Source of the DNA: Adiantum capillus-veneris
Taxonomy: Eukaryota; Streptophyta; Polypodiopsida; Polypodiales; Pteridaceae
Direction: 5' to 3'
Assembly: GCA_014529385.2 (NCBI GenBank)
Contig: CM043959.1
Location: 5,484,545 to 5,548,544, forward strand
Length of the DNA: 64,000 bases
Part shown: positions 13,064 through 25,324 of the stretch, one piece after another
How positions within the stretch are numbered: position 1 is the first letter of the stretch
Layout of the letters: the number at the start of each line of letters is the position of its first letter
Program-made: the position numbers and the translations under genes
Notes under the pieces: generated by a model
Database searches by the model: none
Told to the model about the DNA's origin: nothing
The model's input: only the letters and a program-made list of their open reading frames with translations

Positions 13064-14868
13064 ATGGCTGGCAATAACCAAGAGAGTAGAATAAACATTG
13101 AAAATTTTGATTTTGCACATGAAGGTGCTAATGATGATGCCCCCATGTTTGTTAATTATCTTGTCAGTAGGTTGCAACAAACTATGGGCAACCCCGCTTT
13201 GCAAGCCGAAGTTACTCAACAACTCCGTGCTTATGGGATTTCCTTTCCTCTCCAAGAGGAGAGAGATCTTAGGAGGCCTCTTGATGAGACCCCCAAAAGA
13301 AGACTCTCTCCCATATGAGAGGAGGAATCCAAAGATCAAGAATGTAATGAATCCCTAAATTCCTCCAAAGATGTGGCTCCACAAAGAAGGCGAACTAAAC
13401 GATCGCCAACTCCTCCCAAGAGGAAACGGTTAACCCATAGTCCTTCTCCTAGTCACTCCAAAAGGGAAGAGAGGAAACAAAGGAAGAAAAGGGCAAGAAA
13501 GAGGTCACCCTCTTCTTCTTCTTCTTCACCTTCCTCCTTTACCAATGAAAGCTATGGCTATTCTCCTAGAGAATACAAGAGGGGAGGACATCACAAATCT
13601 TACCCTGCATGGCGAAGGTCACAAAAGCTAAAGAAGTTCAAAGAGGGAGAAAAGAGTATCTCTTTTCTCAACTATGGTGGTACCTTTGGTGCTCCTAACA
13701 AAGTATTGGCCTTCATCCAACAATTTGATGCGGCCTTTGGAGACGAGGGCTTCACGGAGTCCTCCAAGCTATGCCATGTAGCTAAGCACTTCCAAAAATT
13801 GGCTCATCAATGGTGGGCTAGCCTTCATGGCAACAATGAAGCCCCAAAGACATGGAAAACACTAGGAGTTTCCATCATGAATCAATTCCTTGCAAGTGAT
13901 GCAAAGGACAAAGTGCTTACCAAATGGTGAATTTTAAAGCTTCTCTCTCACGAGTCTATCCACAAATATGTGGACAAGTTTTGGGATTTACATTTCAAGG
14001 CTACTATCTTTCAAAAGATAGACTTTTCCAAGAAAAAGCAACAATTCTATGCGGGATTACCCAAAGAGATGGCCGAGTATGTCAGCTCTCAACAGCCTGG
14101 CTCTTTCACCAAAGTAATCCATGGTTTCTTTGTGCATCAATTTCCAACAAGGGGCTAGAGGAATGTCAAGCCCATGGAAAATAAAGACAAAAGTGATGCA
14201 AAGAGGAAAACCAATGTCCAAAATTCTTACCAAGGCTATTCCAACAACAACAACAATCAGTCCAAGGAGAAGGGAGTTTAGAAAGGTAAATTTAAACTTT
14301 CTCCTTAAGAGCTAGAAGCTATTTGTAAGGACCACAAACGTTTTGTGGGGAGCAAGGCCATGGTTATCGTCCTTGCCCCAAGAGAATTGCGCGCAATGAG
14401 ACACCTAGCACCTCTATGTTTGAAGCTCTAAAAGAGGATTCTCATTGCCAAGGATTTCTCCTCTCCTATGCTTGGGGAAAGATGCAAGAGCATGATGCCT
14501 TTATTTTGTTTGACCCTAGTTCAACTCACAACTTCATATCCACGGAGTTGACCACTAAGCTAGGCATACAAGCCCATGACATGGGAGATGCATTGAAAGC
14601 CAATGGAGCTATCAAGGGACAAGACGTCTTAGTTACTTCCTTAATTGGAAAATTAAGGCTTCATGTCCAAAGCTAAGTGGACAAAAAGGATTTCTTCATC
14701 TCCCCTCTCAAACATGAGAATATTATCATTGGGGCACCATGGCTTAACCTCATGGCTTCCAACATGAAGTTCCTTGAAAGGAGAATCTACTTCACCTACA
14801 GGGAAGAGAGCATGTACATAGATGCTAATGAGTCGGGGAACAGCATACCCTTTTAATAAAGGAATCAA
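13064..14868 (+). pseudogene. Chromovirus A gag with RS-like region, and protease
   Basis: The start is the ATG at 13064 (MAGNNQESR). The same peptide opens gag of chromovirus B. A stop at 13316 and frame changes near 13930-14330 break it. Residues from about 13373-13550 are very rich in Arg, Lys, Ser and Pro, like an RS domain. A capsid-like core follows (13600-14160, with QWWASLHG). A degraded knuckle (GEQGHGYRPC, near 14345) precedes a protease-like stretch (14416-14868), in which the catalytic triad appears as DPSSTHNFI rather than a DSG or DTG. It ends two residues after ESGNSIPF, close to the chromovirus B insertion at 14889. Confidence 0.82.
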
Positions 14869-14888
14869 GAGGAATTAGAGTTGTCTAA

Positions 14889-15032
14889 TGTAATGAAATG
14901 GCCTATGAACTTAGAGAATAGCGGAATTAAGAGAATTAGAGTGATAAACTTTGAGATCATAGATGGTGAACTTAATTGGTAGTAGCAACATAATCATAAC
15001 ACTTAATTAACTAGGCATGAGCAACACCTTTG

Positions 15033-15094
<62 letters not shown>

Positions 15095-16748
15095 AGATTT
15101 TAGAGAATATGACAATAGTTGAGGACCGGATTTATGTGGAGCCGGTCCCCCCTCCAAAAGGCATTTGTATTATAGATTCTCTCACTAAGAGAGACTTGGT
15201 ACAATACAATCTTTGTGTTCCTTGAGACCTCTTTGGCAGTATGGAGATGGAAGCTTCATACACCAAGCTTTTGCATAATATCAAAAATCAATATTAGCTT
15301 GAAAACAATCAAGAACTTGTGAACATCATTAGTCTTTGTGTTCCCGAAATCATTTGAGTGCATGAGGATGTATACTTTTATGCATAAACTTGTGCCTAAA
15401 GCAACAATTAATCTTCCTTGCAATACAATTAATCTACTTGCATTAAGTAACTAATCTACTTGCAATAAACCATTAGCCTTCTTGCAATAAGCATAACATG
15501 CACTTTGTGGAAAGCATTAACTATCCCAAGCCTCAGTCCCAAGACCTCAAACACCTTCGAAGGTAGAGAGAGCTAGCAGGGAATGAGGGTAGGGAAGAGG
15601 AAGAAGTATTCCATAGGAGAAAGAAATAATTCCTCACTTATCATCACTCTTCTTGCTTAGCATACATAATAGCATAGTAATGAAGATGGAGAAGATGGAA
15701 AGCTTAAGCATTGAAGCATGGCTCTTGGTTGGATTTGCACTCCATATCCAAGAGTGTTGGTGTAGGCTCTCAACCTCTACTTGCTTGGAGAAGGAGAGGG
15801 AGTTCTTGCACCTTGCCTAGCACACAATGAGAGTGTTTGTGAGTGTGTGTGGGTGAGTATACCCCCTAAGCAACCCCCTAGCTTGCTTGGGTCGACCCCC
15901 CCTTGTAGCTCATGTTTGAAGCTCATTGGACCCCTCCAGGCCTAGCCAATCATAAGCAGGAGGCATTACAAGCAACAAGGGTAGCCTTAAGACAAGTGTC
16001 CCCCATTCCCCTTTGAGAGAGAGGACTTGATAAATGCAAAATAAATTAATTAAATCCCCTAAATTATCATTGGACCCCTTGGGTGGCCAACCAATAGGCT
16101 TCAGGCACACAATGAGGGCAACATGAGGAGGAACTTGACAAGTGTCCCTTTTGCTTTCTTTGTACCATGCATGCCTTGTGTGAGTGTGTGGGTGTTCTCT
16201 CTCATCCCCCCTCATGTAGGGCTCGCCCCCTCCTTGTAGGGATTGAATCTTTGACTTCTTGACACCTCAACCCCTCATGCATAGGCCCAGTTCCCACCAC
16301 AAGCTTGGCCCTTAAGCACTTTAAGCTTGGGCTAGGTTCTCACCTGAAGTGCAACCCTAACATCTCAAGTACGTCAAGCACCTCAATCATATCAAGCACC
16401 TCAAGCACCTTAGTCATCAAGCATGACAAGCAGGACAAGCACCTCGAGCTGGGTTGGGTTCTCGTGCCTCAAGCTCAGCCCTAGATTACCTAAGGTCAAA
16501 GGACTTTACACACATTATTGGAGGTCTTCAATGAAGTTAACCCTAAGGTCTTATGCTCCATTGGTTAGCCTTTCTCTTTGATAGATCATCTCTCATTTGG
16601 GACCCTTTACCAATGGCCCCATGTTGAGATAGATCTAAAAGCACATGTCTATATCTTAACCCTTGTTCCTGTTTATTCTCCCACATTAAGTGATCAGTTT
16701 AATTTGAGAAAATCATTTGGGTTGGTTAGATATTAGTTTTTATGAAGT
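14889..16748 (-). repeat. 3' LTR of chromovirus B
   Basis: 1860 bp, nearly identical to 20504-22395 in the parts compared. It contains the (AG)n array 15035-15091 and the reversed family minisatellite near 16345-16450. Its outer high-coordinate end reads ttatgaag where the 5' LTR has ttatgaca. Confidence 0.92.
15035..15091. repeat. (AG)n microsatellite in LTR
   Basis: Perfect AG array inside the 3' LTR of chromovirus B. The partner array in the other LTR is 20650-20701. Confidence 0.95.
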
Positions 16749-16895
16749 CTAATTTCCTAAATGGATCCCAAGATGTTTTCATTAATGACATTACTAGTGA
16801 GCTATCTCTAAAATGAGGGATGATGACCATGCAATTGAGCTCCTACCAAGAAGCTCACGCTCTAACAAGCCTCCTTATCGAGTTTCACAAGTTTC
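16749..16895 (+). repeat. Copy of the target-site flank captured inside chromovirus B
   Basis: This segment repeats 22396-22545, the chromovirus A pol sequence just outside the 5' LTR, beginning with the target duplication TCTAA and running into the GAGTTTCACAAG phrase. It carries a few differences (for example aagatg against aatatg). It ends where antisense chromovirus B sequence resumes, at a possible microhomology around gtttcacaag. About 450 bases of B's own 3' internal region are absent. Confidence 0.85.
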
Positions 16896-18890
16896 ATATT
16901 ATCCTTAAGCTATGTTCTTTGCATGCATTTAGCATCTTTGAAAGGATAATTCTTAACTTAAATAAGATACTGTCAGTAATCTTACCATTTCTTAATACCT
17001 TGTGTTCCTATCGAAGGATGAACTTGAGTTGGAGCTCGTTTGCTTCATCCTCGATCTCTAATGGGTCTACATTTATAGCCTCTATTGGTGGCTCTCCTTA
17101 ATAAGGCTCGAATAGGCTCTCATGAAAAATGATATATATGAGCCAATAGTTGGGCAACTTTAATTGTTTAGTAAGACCCAAAGAAAGATTTCTTTCTCTT
17201 TAAAGGATAAGGCTCTTTTATGCCTAATGGCAGGAGCCTCTTTTGCCTAGCTAATAGATGGATATAGCCTGTTTAATCTTCTAAAAAGATTCGTTTTGAT
17301 TTCGGTTATACTCCTTTTCAATGAAGATCTTTCCAGGTACCTTAAGCTACAAGGGACGTTTGGATCTTCCATCTTTAGCCTCGAAAGGTACTTTCCCCTT
17401 AGAAGTATGTTCATGTTATTAGAGACATACTGTTGTTAGGGTAAGTACTTCTCCCATTTTGAGCATTGATCTATATCGAATCACAAGCGTTTAGTAGATC
17501 AAGGATCATTAGTTTTGTGATTTTCCTTTTGGCCATCCATTGGAATAGTAGGCCAACATAAGAGGGCTACTCTAGTTCTGATAGAGACTCTATCAAAAAT
17601 TAGTGGTCATGGTAGGATTTCTATTCGACACAATTAGATGTTGGCAAGCCATGGTCCTTCTATCATACTTCATCTTTTGGTATACGATACATTTTGAAAC
17701 ATACTCTTGTATGTTCTTGTTTCTTGGTAAGCCAATACAAGTATGCTTTTATGTCTAAAAGAACAAATTCAAATTCCTCTTTGCCCCACATATGGGAGGA
17801 GCATGGGATATGAGGAAGATATGGCCTATTAAGGTATGGAAGATAACCATCCTCTAATGTGAGTGGTTCTTTTTCTTCCATTTGTAAAGGCTATTATTAT
17901 ATCCCTAAAGCCTGGGTTAGAAGCATATTTAACTATCATAAAACATAGTTGATTGTAAGTTTCTATTGATACTCTATCTACCCTTGGCCATCGGGAAAGT
18001 GCATTGGCTACATGTTTGTGCTTGCCAGCAATGTGAGCAATGTAAAATTTAAATTGCAAAAAGAAATTTTCCCACCTCATTTGACTGTTGAAGAGCTTGG
18101 TTTGTATCATGGATGGAGTCCGCAAGAAGTACTTTCATATATCAACAGCATGTAAAACAGCTCGTAGTTCCTTTTGTATATGTCCAACATTCGCTCATTG
18201 AATTTGAGTCTCTGAATCTTGTATTCTATGGTATTCCCTTCTTGAAGTAAATTTTTTCTTGAAGGCATGAATCCAAGCATTACATTGGACCTCAAATAGC
18301 TTTGAGACATCCCGTAGTGTAAGCATAAGTTGAGAGATAAGTTTCTCTTTGAACTTTTCAAAAGTATTTTTCTCTCTTTGTAGTTCATGTACACTTAACG
18401 TTCTTTTTTGTTAAGTCATGTATTGGACCTGTTATAAGCATGAATTTTTCCTATGAAGCATCTCTAGTATGCACTCATACCTTTAGAGTTTCGCAACTCA
18501 TGTAGACTCCTTGGATTAGGCCATCTTTTTATTACCTTTACCTTTTGTGGATCCATACAAATACCACCTTTAGAGATAATGTGACCTAATTATTGAATCT
18601 CTTTTTTAAAAAATCCACTTTTCTTTTGGTTAGAGGAAAGCCTAACCTCTCTCAAAACTTACCAGTTCATGCTATTGCCTTTTGAACTCCTCTTGTGGAG
18701 CTTATAAAGCTCAATAAGGAGGCTTATTAGGCAATGAGCTTCATCATTAAAAGCTCCATTGCATGGTCATTTTCCCCTCATTGTGGAGATAGCTCACGGG
18801 GGTATCATCAATAAAAACATTTTGGAATCCATTTAGGAATGTAGAAAATTCTAATTCCTCTTGATTCCTGTCTTTTTTTTATTGTTATTG
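16896..18890 (-). pseudogene. Chromovirus B pol remnant (RNase H, integrase, tail)
   Basis: On the minus strand, the order is: start of pol (about 18830-18700), a jump past the RT core to the YLGH-type region (about 18620-18420), RNase H (18394-17829; the tract WENFFLQFKFYIAHIAGKH is clear), and integrase and chromodomain-like tail debris (17800-16900). Many stops and frameshifts. The RT active site (YxDD) is absent because of a deletion joining the RT N-terminus to the sequence after YxDD. Confidence 0.8.
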
Positions 18891-19136
18891 GTTGAAACAT
18901 TGAATTCATTTACAGACTTTCTAACAAAAATCATGTATATGAATATATAGATTTTCATTAACTTGTGAAAAGCATGCATATTTACATGGTATAGGATGCT
19001 ACCCGACTCATAAACATGTATGTACATATCTCCTAGCTGAGGAAAAACAAAAGCCTTTTGCTATGAGCATCCTCTTTTGGAGTTTCCAGCATAGAAACTC
19101 AAGGAGGGTTGTTGCATGCATTTATTTGGGGACAAT

Positions 19137-20091
19137 CATGATAGACATGCCCTTGCTGTCCACACTTGTAGCATTTGTTATCCTTAAGATAACACTCTAG
19201 CTCTGTTATAGAGAGTCTATTATTACCTTTGTAGACTCCTTTCTCCTTAGCTTTGTTATCGGTGTTGCTAGAGTTCCTTTGGAGAAAGTTTGAGCATTAT
19301 TCCTTCCTCTAGGCTCATTTTGATCCTTCACTTCCATGGGCTTAGAGTTTCTCTTAGCCCCTTGTTGGAAATTGATTTGAGAGGCGACCATAGTATGGTA
19401 TATGACCGCCGATATGGCATTAGGCCTTTGTGAGTTAATATACTCGGCCATCTCGTCAAAAAGACCCGCACAAAATTGTTGCTTTTGCTCCTCAAAGCCT
19501 ATCTTTTTGTAGACGCTGGCTTTGAGAAGTAAATCCCAAAACTTATGTACATACTTTTGGATAGACTCGTAGGGAGAGAGTTTCAAGCTTTGCCATTCTG
19601 TGAGGACATTGTCTTTAGTGTTGCTTGCCAGAAATTGTTTCATGATGGAGGCTCTTAAAGCCTTCCATGTCCTTGGAGCTTTCCTTTGGGCTCGTAGGCT
19701 AGCCCACCATTGACGAGCGGAGCTTTGAAAATGTATAGATACCTGACGCAGTTTAGAGGACTCCATAAATTCCTCATCACCAAAGGCCACATCAAACTGT
19801 TGGATGAAGGCCAAGATCTTGTCCGTAGCACCAAAGGTGCCATCATAGGTAAGAAAAGTGGTGTCCTTTCCTCCCTCCTTGAACTTCTTCAGCTTCTTGG
19901 ACCTTCTCCATACCGGATAGGGCTTGCGATGGCCTTTCCTTTTGGGCTCTTTGAGAGAAGAGCCGCTACCTTCATTGGAATATGAGGAAGGTGATGAAGA
20001 TGGAGAACATGGGAGCATCATCATTAGCACCTTCATGTGCAAAATCAAAGTTATCAATACTCGTTCTACTCTCTTGATTATTGTCAGCCAT
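19137..20091 (-). pseudogene. Chromovirus B gag with CCHC knuckle
   Basis: It starts at an ATG at 20091 (MADNNQESR, matching chromovirus A). An internal deletion relative to A, just after DDAPMF, removes most of the N-terminal half including part of the RS-like region, and shifts the frame. The capsid-like core is well preserved in a 297-residue frame (20099-19206; QWWASLRAQRK). A good zinc knuckle follows in another frame (CYKCGQQGHVYHDC, about 19180-19137). Confidence 0.82.
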
Positions 20092-20490
20092 GTTAACAAA
20101 ATTTATGTATGTACTTAGTGTATGATTTGGCAATTCAAAACCTTAGTTGCCACTCCTCTTAGCCTTTGAAAATCGGCTCTTAAGTATCTACACCCATGGC
20201 TCAAAGTGGTTAATTATAGAGAGTAGAGGAGTAGGTCTAACATAGCAGAGTTTCCGGGTTAGCTCCTTTCGGACTTCTTATGGCTCAATAATGGTAAAGC
20301 CGTAGGCAAGTCTAAAAAGACTCCATTATTAAGTCCAAAGCTCCCGAGGTGTGCACCATATCCCACATAGTGGGATCAACAAAACCGATAATAGATCCCA
20401 GTTCCACTTACCCTAATATAATTAACAACATCAACCATTTATAGGCTACTTAAGGACCTCTCTTCTTAAGCAAGAAAAGAGAAACCAAAT

Positions 20491-20502
20491 GCTCTGATAC
20501 CA
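20491..20502 (-). promoter_or_regulatory. Primer-binding site of chromovirus B
   Basis: The minus strand reads TGGTATCAGAGC, one base inside the 5' LTR, as in chromovirus A. It fixes the antisense orientation of the element. Confidence 0.9.
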
Positions 20503-20503
20503 A

Positions 20504-20648
20504 TGCAAAGGAAATGGCCTATGAACTTAGGGAATAGCGGAATTAAGAGAATTAGAGTGAGCAACTTTGAGAGCATAGATGGTGTACTTAATTGGTAGTA
20601 GCAACTTAATCATAACACTTAATTAACTAGGCATGAGCAACACCTTTG

Positions 20649-20705
<57 letters not shown>

Positions 20706-22395
20706 AGAGAATATGACAACAATTGAGGACCGGATTTATGTGGAGCCGGTCCCCCCTCCAAAAGGCATTTGTATTATAGATTCTCTCACTAAGAGAGACT
20801 TGGTACAATACAATCTTTGTGTTCCTTGAGACCTCTTTGGCAGTATGGAGATGGAAGCTTCATACACCAAGCTTTTGCATAATATCAACAATCAATCTTA
20901 GCTTGAAAACAATCAAGAACTTGTGAACATCATTAGTCTTTGTGTTCACTAAATCATTTGAGTACATGAGGATGTATACTTTTATGCATCAACTTGTGCC
21001 TAAAGCAACAATTAATCTTCCTTGCAATACAATTAATCTACTTGCATTAAGTAACTAATCTACTTGCAATAAACCATTAGCCTTCTTGCAATAAGCATAA
21101 CATGCACTTTGTGGAAAGCATTAACTATCCCAAGCCTCAGTCCCAAGACCTCAAACACCTTCGAGGTGGAGAGAGCTAGCAGGGAATGAGGGTAGGGAAG
21201 AGGAAGAAGAAGTATTCCATAGCAGAAAGAAATAATTCCTCACTTATCATCACTCTTCTTGCTTAGCATACATAATAGCATAGTAATAAAGATGGAGAAG
21301 ATGGAAAGCTTAAGCATTGAAGCATGGCTCTTGGTTGGATTTGCACTCCATATCCAAGAGTGTTGGTGTAGGCTCTCAACCTCTACTTGCTTGGAGAAGG
21401 AGAGGGAGTTCTTGCACCTTGCCTAGCACACAATGAGAGTGTTTGTGAGTGTGTGTGGGTGAGTATACCCCCTAAGCAACCCCCTAGCTTGCTTGGGTCG
21501 ACCCCCCCTTGTAGCTCATGCTGGAAGCTCATTGGACCCCTCCAGGCCTAGCCAATCATAAGCAAGAGGCATTACAAGCAGCAAGGGTAGCCTTAAGACA
21601 AGTGTCCCCCATTCCCCTTTGAGAGAGAGGACTTGATAAATGCAAAATAAATTAATTAAATCCCCTAAATTATCATTGGACCCCTTGGGTGGCCAACCAA
21701 TAGGCTTTAGGCACACAATAAGGGCAACATGAGGAGGAACTTGACAAGTGTCCCTTTTGCTTTCTTTGTACCATGCATGCCTTGTGTGAGTGTGTGGGTG
21801 TTCTCTCTCATCCCCCCTAATGTAGGGATCGCCCCCTCCTTGTAGGGATTGAATCTTTGAATTTTTGACACCTCAACCCCTCATGCGTAGGCCCAGTTCC
21901 CACCACAAGATTGGCCCTTAAGCACTTTAAGCTTGGGCTGGGTTCTCACCTCAAGTGCAACCCTAACATCTCAAGCATGTCAAGCACCTCAAGTATCTCA
22001 AGCACCGCAATCATCAAGCATCTCAAACACCTCAATCATCAAGCACCTCAAGCACCTTAGTCATCAAGCATGACAAGCAGGACAAGCACCTCGAGCTGGG
22101 TCGGGTACCCGCGCCTCAAGCTCAGCCCTAGCTTACCTAAGGTCAAAGGACTTTTACACACATTATTGGAGGTCTTCAATGAAGTTAACCCTAAGGTCTT
22201 ATGCTCCATTGGTTAGCCTTGCTCTTTGATAGATCATCTCTCATTTGGGCCCCTTTACCAATGGCCCCGTGTTGAGATAAATCTAAAAGCACATGTCTAT
22301 ATCTTAACCCTTGTTCCCGTTTATTCTCCCACATTAAGTGATCAGTTTAATATGAGAAAATCATTTGGGTTGGTTAGATATTAGTTTTTATGACA
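20504..22395 (-). repeat. 5' LTR of chromovirus B
   Basis: 1892 bp. On its own strand it begins TGTCATAAAAAC and ends TTTGCA. It includes an (AG)n array at 20650-20701 and the reversed minisatellite at about 21955-22100, longer than in the other LTR. Confidence 0.92.
20650..20701. repeat. (AG)n microsatellite in LTR
   Basis: Perfect AG array at the same LTR position as 15035-15091, slightly shorter. Confidence 0.95.
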
Positions 22396-22400
22396 TCTAA

Positions 22401-24990
22401 TTTCCTAAATGGATCCCAATATGTTTTCATTGATGACATTACTAGTGAGCTATCTCTAAAATGAGGGATGATGACCATGCAATTGAGCTCCTACCAAGAA
22501 GCTTACCCCCTAACAAGCCTCCTTATCGAGTTTCACAAGCTCAACAAGAGGAGGTCATGAGGCAAGTGCATGAAATGGTTGAAAAAGGGATGGTGAGGTC
22601 TAGCTCCTCTCCATTTTGTTCACCATTGATTTTAGTGCAAAAGAAAGGCGACATATCACATGTGTGTCGACTATAGAGCACTAAATAAGATTACTATAAA
22701 AAATATATCTCCCATGCCGCGGGTAGAAGATCTATTTTGTAATTTACATGTTTCGGCCCGACAAATGCTCCAGACGCATTCAAACTCATGATGGACAAAA
22801 ATCTTCAGGCCATTCAAATTCTCTTGAGGAGTACAAGTGACACCTCCAGGTAATCTTTCAAGTTGTGAGATAGAATAAGCTTTTCATTAATAAAAAGAAA
22901 AGTGAATTTTTCCTACAAGAGATTCAATATTTAGGTCACATTATCTCTAAAGATGGCACCCGCATTGATCTAACAAAGTTAGAGATAATAAAAGGATGGT
23001 CTAATCCAAGGAATCTATAGGAGGTACGAAGCTTCATAGGGATGTGTGCATACTATAGATGCTTCATAGAAAAAATTCTCGCTAATAGCAGGCCCATTAC
23101 ATGACTTAACAAAAAAGAACGATAAGTATTCATGGACTGCAAAAGTGCAAGAAGCTTTTGAGAAGCTTAAGAAGAAGCTTATCTCTCAACGTGTGCTCAC
23201 ACTATTAGATCTCTCAAAGACATTTGAGTTCCAATGTGATGCTTGTGGTGATTTTCTTGGAGCTATTTTGCTTCAAGAAGGGCATGCCATAGAATATGAG
23301 AGTCAAAGACTCAACTTTGATAAGTGAGTATTGGGAAAATACAAAAAAGAGCTACTAGCTATTCTATATGCCCTAAATACGTGGAAACACTATCTCTTGG
23401 GGACTCCATTCATCCTATGAATGGATCACAAAGCCTCAAGAACTTCATGACACAAACCAAGATCTTCGACATACAAATGAGGTGGGCAAATTTTCTTTTG
23501 CAATTTAAATTTCATATTGCTCACATTGCTGGCAAGCACGATCAAGTGGTCAATGCACTTTCACAAAACAACCAAGGGTAAATGTGGTGTCTATAGAGAC
23601 TCACAATGATCTATCTTTAATGGTAGATGAGTATTCTACTGAGCAAGACTTTAAATACGTAATTAAATCCTTTGGAATAGGGAAGAAAAAGGACCCATTC
23701 ACCTTGAAGGATGGTTATCTTCCAAACGACAATAGGCTATGTGTTAATCACCCAAACAATACAAAAGTCATGTATGAATCCCCTACTTCTCCTTATGTGG
23801 GCAAAGAGGGACTCCATAGTCTACTCTTTGAGGAGTAGAAATGTATTTTTGTTGGTCTACCATGAAAATTAAACATACAAGAGTATGTTTCAAAATGCGT
23901 TGTATACCAAAAGTTGAAATTTGATCGAGGGAAGCAACTTGGATTGTTTCAGTCCATAGGCTTAGCAAGAAAACACACTCTATGCCTGTCAAAAGGACTA
24001 TTAAGGCACATCAAATGGCAACCCTCTTCAAATCTCAAATTTTCAAGCATCATGGATTTCCAACATCCATACTATTGGACAAATTTCCTAGAATGACCAG
24101 TAAGTTCTAGAAGGGTCTCTTTGAGAATCTAGGAAGTAGATTAAATTTCTCTTTCGGCCTATCATCCACAAACGGATGACCAGAGTGAAATAACTAATCT
24201 AATGATTCTTGATCTACTAAAAGCCTATGTCATGGAAGTAGATCAACGTTCTCAATGAGAGAAAAACCTACCTCTTATAGAGTATGCGTACAATGACAAT
24301 GTACATACTTCTATGGGGAAAGCACCTTTCAAAGTTAAAGAGGGAAGATCCAAAAGTTCCTTACTACTTAAAGTACATGGGAAGATCTTCGCTACTTATA
24401 GCCAAGACTCACAAGAAGCTTTTCCAAAGATTAAAGAGGTTATATCCATCTCAAAACAAAGGCAAAAAGGGATGCTGCTAATAAGCATAGAAAAGCCTTA
24501 GCCTTTAAGTGAAATGATTGGGTATTGCTAAAGTTTCTCAAGGCTCGTCTAAGGCATACTACGGGCAAGAATCCTATGGGTCACTGAGAGTATTATGCTA
24601 AACTAGCAAAAAGATACTATGTTCCTTTTTAAATTCTTAAGCCAATCAATGAGATGGCTTATCAATTAAAGTTTCCCCAACCATTGGCTCATGCACCATG
24701 TTTTCTATGAGAGCCTATGTAAGTCTTACAAAGGAGCACCATCAAAAGAAGTAATAGTTGCAAACCCTCCAACAATCTGAGCTCAACTACTCCAATTTGA
24801 GTCCATCCTATGACATGAAGAGAAGGTATTAAGAAACGATAAGATTATCTGACGATATCTTATTAAGTTTAAGAATTATTCTTCTAAAGATGCTAGATGG
24901 ATGAAAAGAACCTAGCTTAAGGATAATATGAACCTTGTCAATGCTTACAATGATGCCTTAAAGTAAGAATATGCCAAAATGTATTTTAAA
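22401..24990 (+). pseudogene. Chromovirus A pol remnant
   Basis: Aligned by eye with the better copy at 58498-61227. The RT N-terminus is clear (NKPPYRVSQAQQEE at about 22516). Two deletions then remove the middle of RT and the FxDD box (around 22745 and 22825). RNase H (23145-23581; FEFQCDACGDFLGAILLQEG), integrase (23700-24330) and the C-terminal tail (24500-24990) follow in several frames with many stops. It cannot encode a polymerase. Confidence 0.85.
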
Positions 24991-25324
24991 TGAACAATGT
25001 TTTTGTCTTATAAGGCTAGTTCTCTGTTTATTGTGCACAAAGTTAAATAGTATGCATGCTTAGGCTCATGTTTGTTGTGACGACGTCTCACAAACACCAA
25101 GTATAACTTGTCACTCTACCTTGGAGGTATGATATGGACTAAAGACCATACATGCTTGCGGTAGCTACATCTCCCAAGCACCAAAGGGATTAGTCATCCA
25201 TCTTGGAATGATGTTGTAGGGTAAAAAGAGATCCTCTACCCGCTAAGACAAATTGACTAATAACTATGGCTTTATCTCTTTTACCTCATAGACGAGGACG
25301 ACTATGATTTCAAGAGATAGGTAA

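Larger units (their letters stand above)
14889..22395 (-). mobile_element. Ty3/gypsy chromovirus B, antisense, nested in A
   Basis: LTRs at 14889-16748 (3') and 20504-22395 (5'), flanked by a perfect 5-bp duplication TCTAA (14884-14888 and 22396-22400). Removing it joins the sense pol of chromovirus A. The element keeps a primer site, gag and knuckle, and a degraded pol lacking most of RT. Its 3' end is unusual: between 16749 and 16895 lies a sense copy of the flanking target instead of its own last 450 bases and polypurine tract. Confidence 0.93.
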
